Shown here piece after piece: positions 34,281 to 43,125 of a stretch of DNA of 47,300 nt. The position numbers and the translations under genes are program-made. This DNA comes from Bradyrhizobium sp. YR681 (lineage in GTDB: Bacteria > Pseudomonadota > Alphaproteobacteria > Rhizobiales > Xanthobacteraceae), in contig NZ_AKIY01000228.1 of NCBI RefSeq assembly GCF_000282615.1, positions 1-47,300 on the forward strand, read 5' to 3'. Position 1 is the stretch's first letter, and each line of letters begins with the position of its first letter. The notes beneath the pieces were generated by a model. It searched no databases. It was not told the origin of the DNA and saw only the letters and a program-made list of their open reading frames with translations.

Positions 34281-34308
34281 ATATGGGTTCAGGGGAACGG
34301 CGTTCAAG
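34281..34308 (-). promoter_or_regulatory. Sigma-32 (RpoH) promoter of hsp20
   Basis: On the minus strand CTTGAA (34303-34308) and ACCCATAT (34281-34288), spaced by 14 bases, match the heat-shock consensus CTTGAA-N13-15-CCCCATNT. The start of transcription would be near 34274, giving a leader of about 110 bases that carries the ROSE-type hairpins. Confidence 0.7.
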
Positions 34309-34368
34309 AGGGCGGACAATTGCGCCTTTTCGGCGCTCCCTCCCTTGATTCGCAGCATTTCGCGCCCA

Positions 34369-35316
34369 ATGACGCTGGTCTCGATTCCGTCCAATCCCGT
34401 TCCCGAAGACGTCGTCAGCGGCACCATCAAGACGCCCGACGGCGTCGAGCTGCGCTATGCGCGCTGGGCGCCGCCGGCGAACCGCAAGGGCACGGTCTGC
34501 GTCTTCACCGGGCGCAGCGAGCAGATCGAGAAATATTTCGAGACCGTGCGCGATTTGCGCGACCGCGGCTTTGCGGTGGCGATGATCGACTGGCGCGGGC
34601 AGGGCCATTCCTCGCGGCGCCTGCGCGATCCGCGCAAGGGCTATGTGCGCGACTTCGCCGATTTCGAGATCGACGTCGAGACCTTCGTGCAGCAGGTGGT
34701 GCTGCCGGATTGCCCGCCGCCCTTCTTCGCGCTCGCCCACTCCATGGGCGGCACGGTGATGCTGCGCCTCGCGCATGCCGGCAAGCGCTGGTTCGACCGC
34801 ATGGTGCTGTCGGCGCCGATGATCGACCTGCCCGGCCGCACCACCTCGTTGCCGGCGCGGGCGCTTCTCAAGACCATGCGCCTGCTCGGGATGGGCGGCC
34901 GCTATGTCCCCGGCGGCAGCGACCTCATCACCGGGCTCAATCCCTTCATCAACAATCCCCTGACCAGCGATCCCGTGCGCTATGCCCGCAATGCCGCGAT
35001 CCTGGAGGAGGATCCGACGCTGGGGCTGGCGTCACCGACGGTGGCCTGGGCCGATAGCGCCTTTCGCGCGATGAACACCTTCAAGGGCGTGCACTACCCC
35101 TCGGAGATCCGCCAGCCGATCCTGATGCTGGCGGCCTCCAACGACACCGTGGTCTCGACCGCGGCGATCGAGGAGTTCGCCTATCATTTGCGTGCGGGCT
35201 CCCATCTTGTGATTGCGGGGGCCAAGCACGAGATCCTCCAGGAGCAGGACCGTTACCGCTCCCAGTTCTGGGCCGCCTTCGACGCCTTCGTGCCGGGCAC
35301 GCCGCTGTTCAAATGA
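34369..35316 (+). CDS. Alpha/beta hydrolase (lysophospholipase/monoacylglycerol lipase-like)
   Basis: A 315-residue cytoplasmic hydrolase of the PldB/Hydrolase_4 group. The pattern is VFTGRSEQIEKYFE near the N-terminus, DWRGQGHSSR, the nucleophile elbow AHSMGG, and a late acid plus histidine (LAASNDTVVS and GAKHEIL). It should cleave acyl esters of lysolipids or monoacylglycerols. I start at ATG 34369; an in-frame TTG at 34345 is possible. It is divergent from hsp20 and ends before a palindromic repeat. Confidence 0.9.
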   Translation: MTLVSIPSNPVPEDVVSGTIKTPDGVELRYARWAPPANRKGTVCVFTGRSEQIEKYFETVRDLRDRGFAVAMIDWRGQGHSSRRLRDPRKGYVRDFADFEIDVETFVQQVVLPDCPPPFFALAHSMGGTVMLRLAHAGKRWFDRMVLSAPMIDLPGRTTSLPARALLKTMRLLGMGGRYVPGGSDLITGLNPFINNPLTSDPVRYARNAAILEEDPTLGLASPTVAWADSAFRAMNTFKGVHYPSEIRQPILMLAASNDTVVSTAAIEEFAYHLRAGSHLVIAGAKHEILQEQDRYRSQFWAAFDAFVPGTPLFK

Positions 35317-35359
35317 GGCGGCAGTGACGGTGCGCTCCCTCGCCCCGTTCGTCGCAAAA

Positions 35360-35465
35360 CCCTCATGGTGAGGAGCGTGGAACGCGCGTCTCGATCCATG
35401 AAGGCCCGGCTCTCGCCCGCGGCCATCCTTCGAGACGCCCGCTTTGCGGGCTCCTCGGGATGAGG
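35360..35465. repeat. Dispersed palindromic repeat, copy 2 of the gltB-gltD repeat
   Basis: It has the same family as 26453-26555 (CCTCATGGTGAGGAGCG...GTCTCGA and GAGACGCCCG...CTCCTCGGGATGAGG arms). It lies between the convergent lipase and cytochrome genes. Confidence 0.85.
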
Positions 35466-35491
35466 CGTGGAGCGCGCGGGGACAGAGCGAC

Positions 35492-38254
35492 CTACAGCGT
35501 CTTCAAATACTCGATCAGATCGTAGCGCTCGTCGTCGTTCTTGAACTCGCGGCCGATGACGCCGGGGCGTCTCGGTTCGCCTTCCTTGCGCTCGAAGGAA
35601 TGGCCGAGCACGCTGTTGCCCTGGATCGGCTGGCCGTCCGATCCGGTCATGGAGAACCGGGTTTCGCCGGTCTTGCAGCGTTCGTCGGTGACCGCAAAGC
35701 CGACCGTCACGGGATCATAGTCGCGGCGGCCCATGCAGAATTTTTGCGGACGCTCGTTCTGCGGCTTCAGCAACCAGTAGAGCGATGGCACCGAACCGTT
35801 GTGCAGGTAGGGCGCGGTGGCCCAGATGCCGTTCAGCGGCCGCGCGCGATAGCGCGGCCCCTTCGCCGTATTGGGGCAATTCTTGCGCGCCATATTCCAC
35901 AGTTTCGCCCGCTCGGCGTCCGGAATCTTCTCGTCGTCCATCCATTTGCGGGCGACGAGGTCGACCACCGTCATCAGGCCGAGCGCATAGGACATCTCGG
36001 TCGGCGAGCTCGCGGTCGACGTGTCGCATTGCCACCAGTCCTTCAGGTCGCCCGTATTCACTTTCAGGAAGCCGGGCACATCGACCGTCCTGTTGCCCAG
36101 CACCAGGGACTGTTCCGGGTCCGTCTTGATCTCGTCGGTGGGGATCGTCACCGCATTCAGCACCTTGCTGTCGCCGCTCGGCTCCCAATGCCCCGATGAC
36201 CAGAAGGCGTCGGTGTTGACGGCCGGCAGATGACATCCGGAGCACATCTCGGTGTAGATCTTGCGGCCGTTGTCGACCTTCTTCTGATCAATCCGCCACG
36301 CGTCGCCGAGAATCTGCGACGGCCATTTCGGCGACAACAGGCCGCCGAACTCCGGCTTGGCCGCCTTGAACGGATCGGGACCTCTAAGCATGTCCTCGAT
36401 CCAGCCGAGCGTGTTGATATGAACCGAGGACCGGAACAGCCGATCTTCCGGATAGGCGTCCGACAGGTTGAGCAGCGCCGTCACGCCGAGGGCCTCGCCG
36501 GCATTGCGGATCAGCGGCTGCTCGATCGAGGCGTCGTACTGGGCGAATTTGAACCACGGCACGGTCCAGATCGCGGGGTAGCTGACCGGCGCGTCCTGGG
36601 CATGCAGGTTCTTCTCGAAGCCCTTGACCCCGCTCAGGGCGAAATCCTGCGAGAACACCTGGTTGCCGATGCGGTTGAGGGCGTCGAGGCGGCCGTACCC
36701 TTCCTCGGTGTCGGTCTGCACCCTCTTGTCCCAGGTCTCCTTGTGCTTGATCGTATCGTCGTACTTCTTCTGCCAGTCGACCAGGAACTTGCCGATTGCG
36801 CCGAGCTTCTGCTTGAGCGCGTCGCGGTCCGCCTTGCTGGCTTCGGGGCCGAGCACGCGATCGGCGAAGCGCTGGAAGCGGAACGGGACGTACAGCGTGT
36901 AGGCGATCGACAGGCCGGTCGAGAGCTCGAGCTTCTTCAGGTCGGTCATCGCCGGGCCGCCGTCGAAGCGGACGTCGATGCCCTTGTAGTGGATCTGCCC
37001 GGTGTGACAGGCCGCGCAGGTCAGTCCGATCCTGTCCTCTTCGCGGCGGCCGGTCGCGGGATCTGTCACGCCGGTCATCCGTGCGAAGCCGACCGGAAGG
37101 CCGTCGACGTTCTCCGCCGGCGTCCACTTCGTCGACCAGTCCGACGGCTGCGTCGTCTCGTAGGCATTGGCGTAACCAAAACGGCGCAGCGTCGTCGTGT
37201 CGGTCTGGATCGATTGCGGGCTCGGGATGAAGCCGAAGCGCTCGAGATAGGTGCTGTCCTTCATCATGCCCGGTCGCGAGAACAGATGCAGGCGCGGCTG
37301 CTCCAGCGCCACGAACCAGTCATAGGGCACCGGAAAGGTCGCGGTGCCCTGGCTGGAATGATGGAACCAGTGCCGGTCCTTCAGCGACCAGTTTTGATCG
37401 AGCCAGAAGGCCGCCGTCGTCTCCGGGACGGTGGGCAGGGGAGGCGGCAAGAGCTGCGCGAGAATTCCCTTCTGCGGCAGCATGGCGCGCACCTGGTTGG
37501 GGAATTCGGCGACCGCGACGAGAGCGACGAGGGCGGCGGCGAACAGGAACGCCACGATCCCGAGAGCCCAGCGAAACCTTAGCGCGCAGGATGACAGCAG
37601 CGGCTGCGATACGATCCGCCGGTTGATGCGGTCGGGGAAGCTGCGCTCGTTGAACAGCGTGCGCACGTCGGCGATGCCAAGATATCGGTCCGCCGCGTTG
37701 TTCTTGTCTTCCTTGCCCATGATCTTCAGCAGGACCGGCCATTCGAACTTCATCAGCAGCGGGTAGTACCAGCGCGCAGCACTGCCGGCCCGCTTGAGAT
37801 TGTCGGCCATGAAGGTCTTGATTTCGGCGGCGTTGAGGCCGGGTTCGCTGATGCCGGTGTCCCGATCGGTGTAGGTCCGGCCGAAGCTCGCGAGCCGCGC
37901 GATCTCGTCCTCGTTGACCTTGCCGTCGACGCCGAGGATGCGCGAGCCGGCACCCAGCTTGTCCAGCGGGCCGCCGCGCAGCGCGTCCAGTTGCGCGCCG
38001 GACCAGATGCTCTTCAGGATGTGGCCGAAGCCGTTGGCGATGAGGGCGACGCTGCGAACCTGGATGCGGGCCGAGGTCTTTTTCAGCCCGGTCTCGCCGC
38101 TTGCATTGGCGATGGTCTGCGACAGCGTGTTGAGCGGGACGGTCCCGCCGTCGACGAAACCTTCGCCGACGAGGCCGCGCAGGAATGGACAGGGATTGTT
38201 CGGCGAGACCTGGATCGAGGGGTCGAAGGGCGGCTTCGAAGCGGGGTCATGCAT
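35492..38254 (-). CDS. Membrane-anchored dihaem cytochrome with unusual N-terminal domain
   Basis: A 920-residue protein. Residues 1-220 form a soluble domain with NNPCPFLRGLVGEGFV, which has the Pro-Cys-Pro seen at the haem-thiolate site of peroxygenases (Peroxidase_2); a charged stretch is followed by one membrane helix at 229-249 and a large periplasmic part. That part has haem motifs CAACH (413-417) and CSGCH (671-675) and the NGIWATAPYLHNGSVPSLYWLL signature found in dihaem peroxidases and RoxA-type oxygenases. Positive residues before the helix put the N-domain in the cytoplasm. The substrate is unknown; haem-thiolate identity of the first domain is only suggested. ATG 38254 is the first start. 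Confidence 0.8.
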   Translation of the reverse strand: MHDPASKPPFDPSIQVSPNNPCPFLRGLVGEGFVDGGTVPLNTLSQTIANASGETGLKKTSARIQVRSVALIANGFGHILKSIWSGAQLDALRGGPLDKLGAGSRILGVDGKVNEDEIARLASFGRTYTDRDTGISEPGLNAAEIKTFMADNLKRAGSAARWYYPLLMKFEWPVLLKIMGKEDKNNAADRYLGIADVRTLFNERSFPDRINRRIVSQPLLSSCALRFRWALGIVAFLFAAALVALVAVAEFPNQVRAMLPQKGILAQLLPPPLPTVPETTAAFWLDQNWSLKDRHWFHHSSQGTATFPVPYDWFVALEQPRLHLFSRPGMMKDSTYLERFGFIPSPQSIQTDTTTLRRFGYANAYETTQPSDWSTKWTPAENVDGLPVGFARMTGVTDPATGRREEDRIGLTCAACHTGQIHYKGIDVRFDGGPAMTDLKKLELSTGLSIAYTLYVPFRFQRFADRVLGPEASKADRDALKQKLGAIGKFLVDWQKKYDDTIKHKETWDKRVQTDTEEGYGRLDALNRIGNQVFSQDFALSGVKGFEKNLHAQDAPVSYPAIWTVPWFKFAQYDASIEQPLIRNAGEALGVTALLNLSDAYPEDRLFRSSVHINTLGWIEDMLRGPDPFKAAKPEFGGLLSPKWPSQILGDAWRIDQKKVDNGRKIYTEMCSGCHLPAVNTDAFWSSGHWEPSGDSKVLNAVTIPTDEIKTDPEQSLVLGNRTVDVPGFLKVNTGDLKDWWQCDTSTASSPTEMSYALGLMTVVDLVARKWMDDEKIPDAERAKLWNMARKNCPNTAKGPRYRARPLNGIWATAPYLHNGSVPSLYWLLKPQNERPQKFCMGRRDYDPVTVGFAVTDERCKTGETRFSMTGSDGQPIQGNSVLGHSFERKEGEPRRPGVIGREFKNDDERYDLIEYLKTL

Positions 38255-38480
38255 GGCCCAGAATTCCTGAAAACAGCGAATCGTAAAAAGCAGACGCGCC
38301 GATCAAGCGCGGAAAGTCCTAACAAACCGACAGCACACTATACTACTTCAGCGTGTGACGAAGTGTGGCCGAATTCACTGTCGTGTCAACAAGAGCAGGC
38401 GCGAGGTTGGCAAGAAGATCGGGAAGCGGATCGAGAAGCGGACCTGGAAGCGGGCCACCAACCGGGCTGCGGCCGGCCTT

Positions 38481-40277
38481 TCAGGATTCGGCGGCGCGTT
38501 TGAGGTCGCTCTGGATCAGGGTCAGCTTGCCCAGCGGCACGCCGGCCTTCAGCAGGCCTTCGCGGTAATGGGCGAGGTTCTCGGGCCGCTTCCAGTGGAA
38601 ATTGCGCAAATGGCGGTCGACGTTCAGGGTCGGATAATTGCCCATGAGCACCCCGGCGGCTTCGGCCGCCTCGTCGTTCCGCCCGAGTTGCGCCAGCGCC
38701 GCGGCGCGGATCGCCAGCGCCTGCAGGTGATGCGGGTTGACGTAAAGCTGCTCGCGGGCCCAAGACAGCGTCGCGTCGTACTGCCTCAGCAGATAATGGC
38801 TGAAGGCGTTCAGTGCCGCCCATTGGTAGCGCGGGTCGCTGTTGTCGCGCTGCGCGGCCATCGAGAATAGCTCGATCGCCTCGCGGTGCTCGCCGACGAC
38901 GAAATGGCAGATGCCTTGCACGCCGCGCGCGCCCATGTCGTAGGGGTTGAGCGCGACCGCACGCTTGGCGGCGTCCATCGCGGCCTCGTAATGCCCTTCC
39001 ATCGCGTGGGCCCAGGACAGGATCGAGAACGCGAAGGAGGAGCGGGGGTCGAGCCGGACGCTGGTCTCGGCGAGGTTCATCGCCTCGGCCCACATCTCCC
39101 GCGTGCCCTTGACCCAGCCGAACTGGATGCTCTGGATCTGGATCGTGGCGAGATAGGCGTGCGCGATCGACAGTTTGGGGTCGAGCCTGATGGCCTCCCG
39201 GAACAGGTCGACGGCGACCGCCAGATCCTCCTTGGTCTGCCGGTAGTAATGCGACAGCCCCTTGAGGAAGCGGTCCCAGGCGGTCACGTCGGTCGAGAGC
39301 CGCGCCGGCGCCGAGGCCTCGGCCCGGACGATCTCGGTGGCGATGGCGGCGGACAGATTGGTGGTGATCTCGTCCTGCATCGCGAACAGGTCGCCGATGT
39401 CGCGGTCGTAGCGCCCGGTCCAGAGCTGCTCGCCGGTCTCAGGTGCGATCAGCTCGGCGGTGACGCGGATTTTTGCACCGGCCCGCCGCACCGACCCCTG
39501 GATCAGGTAAGTCGCGTCGATCTCGCGCGCGATCAGGCGCGTACTCACATTGTTGCCCTTGAAGGCGAAGGTCGAGTTGCGGCTCAGCACGCGATAGAAG
39601 GATTGCAGCGACAGCGCGTGGATCAGATCCTCGGTCAGGCCGTCGGAGAAATATTCGTCCTGGGCGTCGCTGAGATTGGCAAAGGGCAGCACGCCGACGA
39701 TCGCGGTGCGGTACTGCTGCGAGAGGCTGGACGCCTCCCGCAGTTCCGGGGCGAGCGCCGGCGCGCCCTCGGGCGTCCAGGTCCAGACCCCGACCGCATC
39801 CTTGATGTTCTTGAAGCGATGGTTGCCGGCGTCGGTGAGCGGCACGGTGAGATGCTTGTTCGCCTCGCGATAGGCCTTGGCCGAGATGGCGAAGCCGCCG
39901 GGGCTCGCCACCGATTCGAGTCGGACGGCAATGTTGACATCGTCACCGAACACCTCGTCCTCGTCAGCGATGACGTCGCCCATATGGATGCCGAGCCGGA
40001 ATTGCATGGCGCGGTCGGCGGGCAGATGGTGGTTGCGCTCCGCCATCAAGGTCTGCATCGCGATCGCGGCCTCGGTGGCGCCGACGATCGAGGGGAACTC
40101 CAGCAGGAAGCCGTCGCCGGTGTTCTTCACGACACGGCCGCCGTGATTGAGGATGATGGGATGGATCGCGCTGCGATGGGCCTTGAAGGCGGCATGGGTG
40201 CCGGCCTCGTCGTTGCCCATCATGCGCGAATAGCCGGCGACATCGGCGCAGACGATGGCGGCCAGACGTCTTTCCAT
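38481..40277 (-). CDS. Class III adenylate cyclase with TPR region
   Basis: A 598-residue protein. Residues 1-170 form a class III cyclase domain with metal Asp residues D12 (CADVAGYSR) and D55 (NTGDGFLLEF), then FGDDVNIAVRLES. The middle (about 195-345) has the FlgO/TolB-like N-terminal fold (VLPFANLSDAQDEYFSDGLTEDLI), and the rest (about 380-590) is TPR-like helices. It would make cAMP in the cytoplasm with a sensor or scaffold arm. I start at ATG 40277; 25 upstream in-frame codons lack domain similarity. No signal peptide is visible, so it is soluble; its input signal is unknown. Confidence 0.9.
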   Translation of the reverse strand: MERRLAAIVCADVAGYSRMMGNDEAGTHAAFKAHRSAIHPIILNHGGRVVKNTGDGFLLEFPSIVGATEAAIAMQTLMAERNHHLPADRAMQFRLGIHMGDVIADEDEVFGDDVNIAVRLESVASPGGFAISAKAYREANKHLTVPLTDAGNHRFKNIKDAVGVWTWTPEGAPALAPELREASSLSQQYRTAIVGVLPFANLSDAQDEYFSDGLTEDLIHALSLQSFYRVLSRNSTFAFKGNNVSTRLIAREIDATYLIQGSVRRAGAKIRVTAELIAPETGEQLWTGRYDRDIGDLFAMQDEITTNLSAAIATEIVRAEASAPARLSTDVTAWDRFLKGLSHYYRQTKEDLAVAVDLFREAIRLDPKLSIAHAYLATIQIQSIQFGWVKGTREMWAEAMNLAETSVRLDPRSSFAFSILSWAHAMEGHYEAAMDAAKRAVALNPYDMGARGVQGICHFVVGEHREAIELFSMAAQRDNSDPRYQWAALNAFSHYLLRQYDATLSWAREQLYVNPHHLQALAIRAAALAQLGRNDEAAEAAGVLMGNYPTLNVDRHLRNFHWKRPENLAHYREGLLKAGVPLGKLTLIQSDLKRAAES

Positions 40278-40514
40278 ATCCTCGGAGCTCCAAGAGACCT
40301 GGCAAGAGACCGAGGACCGGCCATGGCATGGCAGTCGCCTCGAATCCCGCATTTCAAGAACCCTGCCTTTATAGAGCAGATGATGCGGAGCGAAAGTATC
40401 ATCCGCATTGCAAATTCGAGGTAAATCCCACGCAGTCCCGGCAGTGGACGAGGACGAGCGAACCGACTAAGCCCAGCCCCTTGAGACCGACGGTCGCGGC
40501 GGGGCGCCTCACAC

Positions 40515-41147
40515 ATGCTGTGTATTCACGAAATCTGGCTCTTCATCCTGTCGGGCGTGCTGCTCAACATCACGCCGGGGCCGGATTCGGTCTATGTGAT
40601 CGGCCGCAGCATGCAGATGGGCTGGCGCGGCGGCGCGGCCGCGGCATTTGGCATCAGTTGCGGCTGCTTTTTCCACGTCGCGGGCGCCGCGATCGGTCTT
40701 TCAGCCCTGCTGATGGCCTCGTCCACCGCCTTCTCGATCCTGAAGCTGGTCGGCGCGGCCTATCTCGTGGTGACCGGACTTCAGATGCTGTGGTCGCGCC
40801 CGGCGCTGGCGGCGAACATCGACGAGCCGGTGCGCAGCTCGCTGCGGCGGGTTTTCCTCCAGGGCGTCTTCACCAACGCACTCAATCCCAAGGTCGCGCT
40901 GTTCTTCCTGGCGTTCCTGCCGCAATTCGTCGCAGCCGATGCGAGCCACAAGCCGCTCGCCTTCCTGACGCTCGGCCTGATCTTCATCTTTACGGGGACG
41001 CTGTGGTGCCTGGTGCTGGCGGCGTTCGCGGCCAAGGCCGCGCACCGGCTGCGGCGCTCGGAGGGCGCGATCGCCTGGGTCAACCGCGCGCTCGGCGGCC
41101 TCTTCATCTATCTCGGCATCCGCGTCGCCATGCTGGAGACGCGTTAG
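40515..41147 (+). CDS. LysE-family amino-acid exporter
   Basis: A 210-residue inner-membrane protein with about six hydrophobic segments. The LysE/RhtB signature NITPGPDSVYVIGRSMQMGWRGG is at residues 18-40, and FTNALNPKVALFFLAFLPQFV lies in the middle, both typical. It should export an amino acid or derivative; the substrate is not visible. A 7-base inverted pair (ATGCGGA at 40383-40389 and its complement at 40402-40408) lies upstream and could be an operator. Confidence 0.92.
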   Translation: MLCIHEIWLFILSGVLLNITPGPDSVYVIGRSMQMGWRGGAAAAFGISCGCFFHVAGAAIGLSALLMASSTAFSILKLVGAAYLVVTGLQMLWSRPALAANIDEPVRSSLRRVFLQGVFTNALNPKVALFFLAFLPQFVAADASHKPLAFLTLGLIFIFTGTLWCLVLAAFAAKAAHRLRRSEGAIAWVNRALGGLFIYLGIRVAMLETR

Positions 41148-41175
41148 ATCATTCGAACGAATGACATGACGCCGC

Positions 41176-41315
41176 GTAGGGTGGATTAGCCCGCGGCTAC
41201 GCGAAGCGTAGTCCGCTGGCGTAATCCACCATGTCTCCTCGCTTGCGGAACGAAGTTGGTGGATTACGCCCCGCGGTTTGCGCTTCGCGCAATCCGCGAG
41301 GCTAATCCACCCTAC
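41176..41315. repeat. Dispersed palindromic repeat (GTAGGGTGGATTAG arms) reaching TauE stop codon
   Basis: The outer arms GTAGGGTGGATTAGCC (from 41176) and GGCTAATCCACCCTAC (to 41315) are perfectly complementary, with further inverted pairs inside (GGCGTAATCCACC and GGTGGATTACGCC). The right arm includes the TAG stop of the TauE/SafE gene (41312-41314). Confidence 0.85.
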
Positions 41316-42067
41316 GAAACGAACTCTTTCACCAGCGCGCTGCCGGCGAGATAGAGGCCCAGCAGGATCATCGCGATCAGGAACCAGCGGCGGAACGCTT
41401 CCGCCGGCATCCGCGCCCGCACCGACTGGCCGATGAACATGCCGGCGAACGCCATGGCGAGGCCGACCGCGCCGGGCACCGCATTGGCGGGCGTCAGCAA
41501 TCCGCCGGCGGTGAGGTTGAAGGCGAGCGCCAGTGTCGCGGTGGTGAAGAACACGCCGAGCGCCTGGACCAGCTCGTCCTTCTCCATGCCGATCGCCTGC
41601 ATGAACGGCATCGACGGGATCACCTGCACGCCGGTCGAGGCCGAGATCACCCCGGTGATGACGCCGACCACGCCGCCGACCCATTTCTCGTTCTGCGGCG
41701 CGACGCGGAACTGGAATTTGTTCAGGCCGATCACGGCGTAGATGACCAGCAGCAGGCCGAGCACGATCGTGCCATAGCGCGCATGCGGGCCGGTCAGCGC
41801 GCCGGCATTGAGCCAGCAGCCGATCACGGTGCCGATCATCAGCGGCCACAGCCGCCGCAGGATGTCGCGCAAGTAGGGGCCGACGAAGGTCTGCCAGATA
41901 TTGGTGACGATGGCCGGCACGATCACGATGGCGATCGCGCGGCTCGGCGCCATGCTCACGGCGAGCAGGCCCATGGACACGGTCGGCAGGCCGAGTCCGA
42001 CCACGCCCTTGACGAATCCGGCGAGCAGGAAGACGGCGGCGATCACGATGAGGAGAGGGTCGATCAT
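41312..42067 (-). CDS. TauE/SafE-family sulfite or organosulfur exporter
   Basis: A 251-residue membrane protein with about eight hydrophobic segments. The TauE/SafE features are an N-terminal FLLAGFVKGVVGLGLPT motif and a second related repeat near GVITGVISASTGVQVIPSM in the middle. Members export sulfite, sulfoacetate or other small anions. I start at ATG 42067; a GTG 12 codons upstream (42103) is possible. It is divergent from a LysR-family regulator that may control it. The last codon is inside a palindromic repeat. Confidence 0.87.
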   Translation of the reverse strand: MIDPLLIVIAAVFLLAGFVKGVVGLGLPTVSMGLLAVSMAPSRAIAIVIVPAIVTNIWQTFVGPYLRDILRRLWPLMIGTVIGCWLNAGALTGPHARYGTIVLGLLLVIYAVIGLNKFQFRVAPQNEKWVGGVVGVITGVISASTGVQVIPSMPFMQAIGMEKDELVQALGVFFTTATLALAFNLTAGGLLTPANAVPGAVGLAMAFAGMFIGQSVRARMPAEAFRRWFLIAMILLGLYLAGSALVKEFVS

Positions 42068-42145
42068 GTCGCGCACATTGACCGAAGCCACGCGCCGGCA
42101 CAATCTGGAGGTTACGGAGAGAGCCTTCGCTGGTTACGAAGTCTC

Positions 42146-42194
42146 GAGCATGATCCGGAAAAGTGCGCAGCGGTTTTCCGACAAGATCATGCTC
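42146..42194. repeat. Dispersed palindromic repeat (GAGCATGATCCGGAAAAG arms)
   Basis: GAGCATGATC at 42146-42155 and GATCATGCTC at 42185-42194 enclose CGGAAAAGTGCGCAGCGGTTTTCCG, a second inverted pair. This element is found in many Rhizobiales genomes, here between the divergent TauE and LysR genes. Confidence 0.85.
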
Positions 42195-42215
42195 CAGCAA
42201 TAAGAGAGACCTGCC

Positions 42216-43106
42216 ATGCGCTTCGACCTCGTCGATCTCCAGCTCTTCATCGCGGTCGCCGACCACCGCAGCATCACCCGCGGCGCCGAGCGCTCGCATC
42301 TCGCGCTGGCCTCCGCGAGCGCGCGGATCAAGGGGCTGGAGGAGGCGGTCGGCGTCGCGCTGCTCAAGCGCGGGCGCCGCGGCGTCGAACTGACCGCGGC
42401 CGGCGAAAGCCTGCTCGACCATGCGCGGGTGGTCATCCACCAGATCGACGCCATGCGCGGCGACCTCGCCGGCTTTGCCAGCGGCGTGCGTGCCAGCGTG
42501 CATTTCCTGGTCAACACGTCGGGCCTGTCGGAGCACCTGCCGAAGGCGCTGGCCGGCTTCCTGCACGAGCATCGCGACGTCGCCGTCGACATCGAGGAGC
42601 GCGAGAGCACCGACATCGCGGCCGCGATCACCGCGGGCGCCGCCGATCTCGGCTTTGCCGCCGAGCATGCACTGCCCGACCATATCGAGCGCTTCGTCTT
42701 CAGCGAGGATCATCTGACGCTGGTGACGTCGCGGCGCGGCCCGTTCGCGGGCCGCCGCCAGATCGATTTTCAGGAAACCGGCGCCTGCGATTTCGTCGGG
42801 CTCACCAGCGCCACCGCGCTCCAGGTCCATATTTCGAAACATGCCGCGCGGCTCGGCATGCGGCCGCATTACCGCGCGCGCATGCGCGACTTCGATGCGA
42901 TCTGCCAGATGGTCGCCGCCGACGTCGGCGTTGCCCTGGTGCCGATCTCCGCCGCCCGCCGCTGCGCCAAGCTGATGCCGCTCGCCATGGTCCGCCTGCG
43001 CGATGCCTGGGCCAACCGAAAGCTCGTGATCTGCGCGCGCAGCTTCAAGGCGCTGCCAAGGCCAGCCAAGATGCTGGTGGAGCATTTAAGGGCGGAGGCG
43101 GTGTGA
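42216..43106 (+). CDS. LysR-family transcriptional regulator
   Basis: A 296-residue regulator. The N-terminal helix-turn-helix covers residues about 3-62 (LQLFIAVADHRSITRGAERSH, then ARIKGLEEAVGVALLKRGRRGVELT). The rest is a periplasmic-binding-like ligand domain (about 90-290). The divergent position from a TauE/SafE gene suggests it controls that gene, and the 148-base gap holds a repeat but no obvious T-N11-A site I can fix. AAGAGAG lies ahead of ATG 42216. Confidence 0.93.
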   Translation: MRFDLVDLQLFIAVADHRSITRGAERSHLALASASARIKGLEEAVGVALLKRGRRGVELTAAGESLLDHARVVIHQIDAMRGDLAGFASGVRASVHFLVNTSGLSEHLPKALAGFLHEHRDVAVDIEERESTDIAAAITAGAADLGFAAEHALPDHIERFVFSEDHLTLVTSRRGPFAGRRQIDFQETGACDFVGLTSATALQVHISKHAARLGMRPHYRARMRDFDAICQMVAADVGVALVPISAARRCAKLMPLAMVRLRDAWANRKLVICARSFKALPRPAKMLVEHLRAEAV

Positions 43107-43125
43107 GGGGGAGGGTAAGACAGCG

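Noticed and set aside
36230..37582. 450-codon plus-strand ORF opposite the dihaem cytochrome gene
   Set aside because: The minus frame carries two CxxCH sites and a membrane helix; the plus frame has no recognisable motif.
38413..38455. Short tandem-like GAAGCGG repeats ahead of the cytochrome gene
   Set aside because: Imperfect, short and without palindromes; no function can be supported.
40383..40408. Inverted pair ATGCGGA...TCCGCAT upstream of the LysE gene as an operator
   Set aside because: Only 7-base arms with a 12-base loop and no regulator next to it; mentioned with the gene but not called as a separate site.
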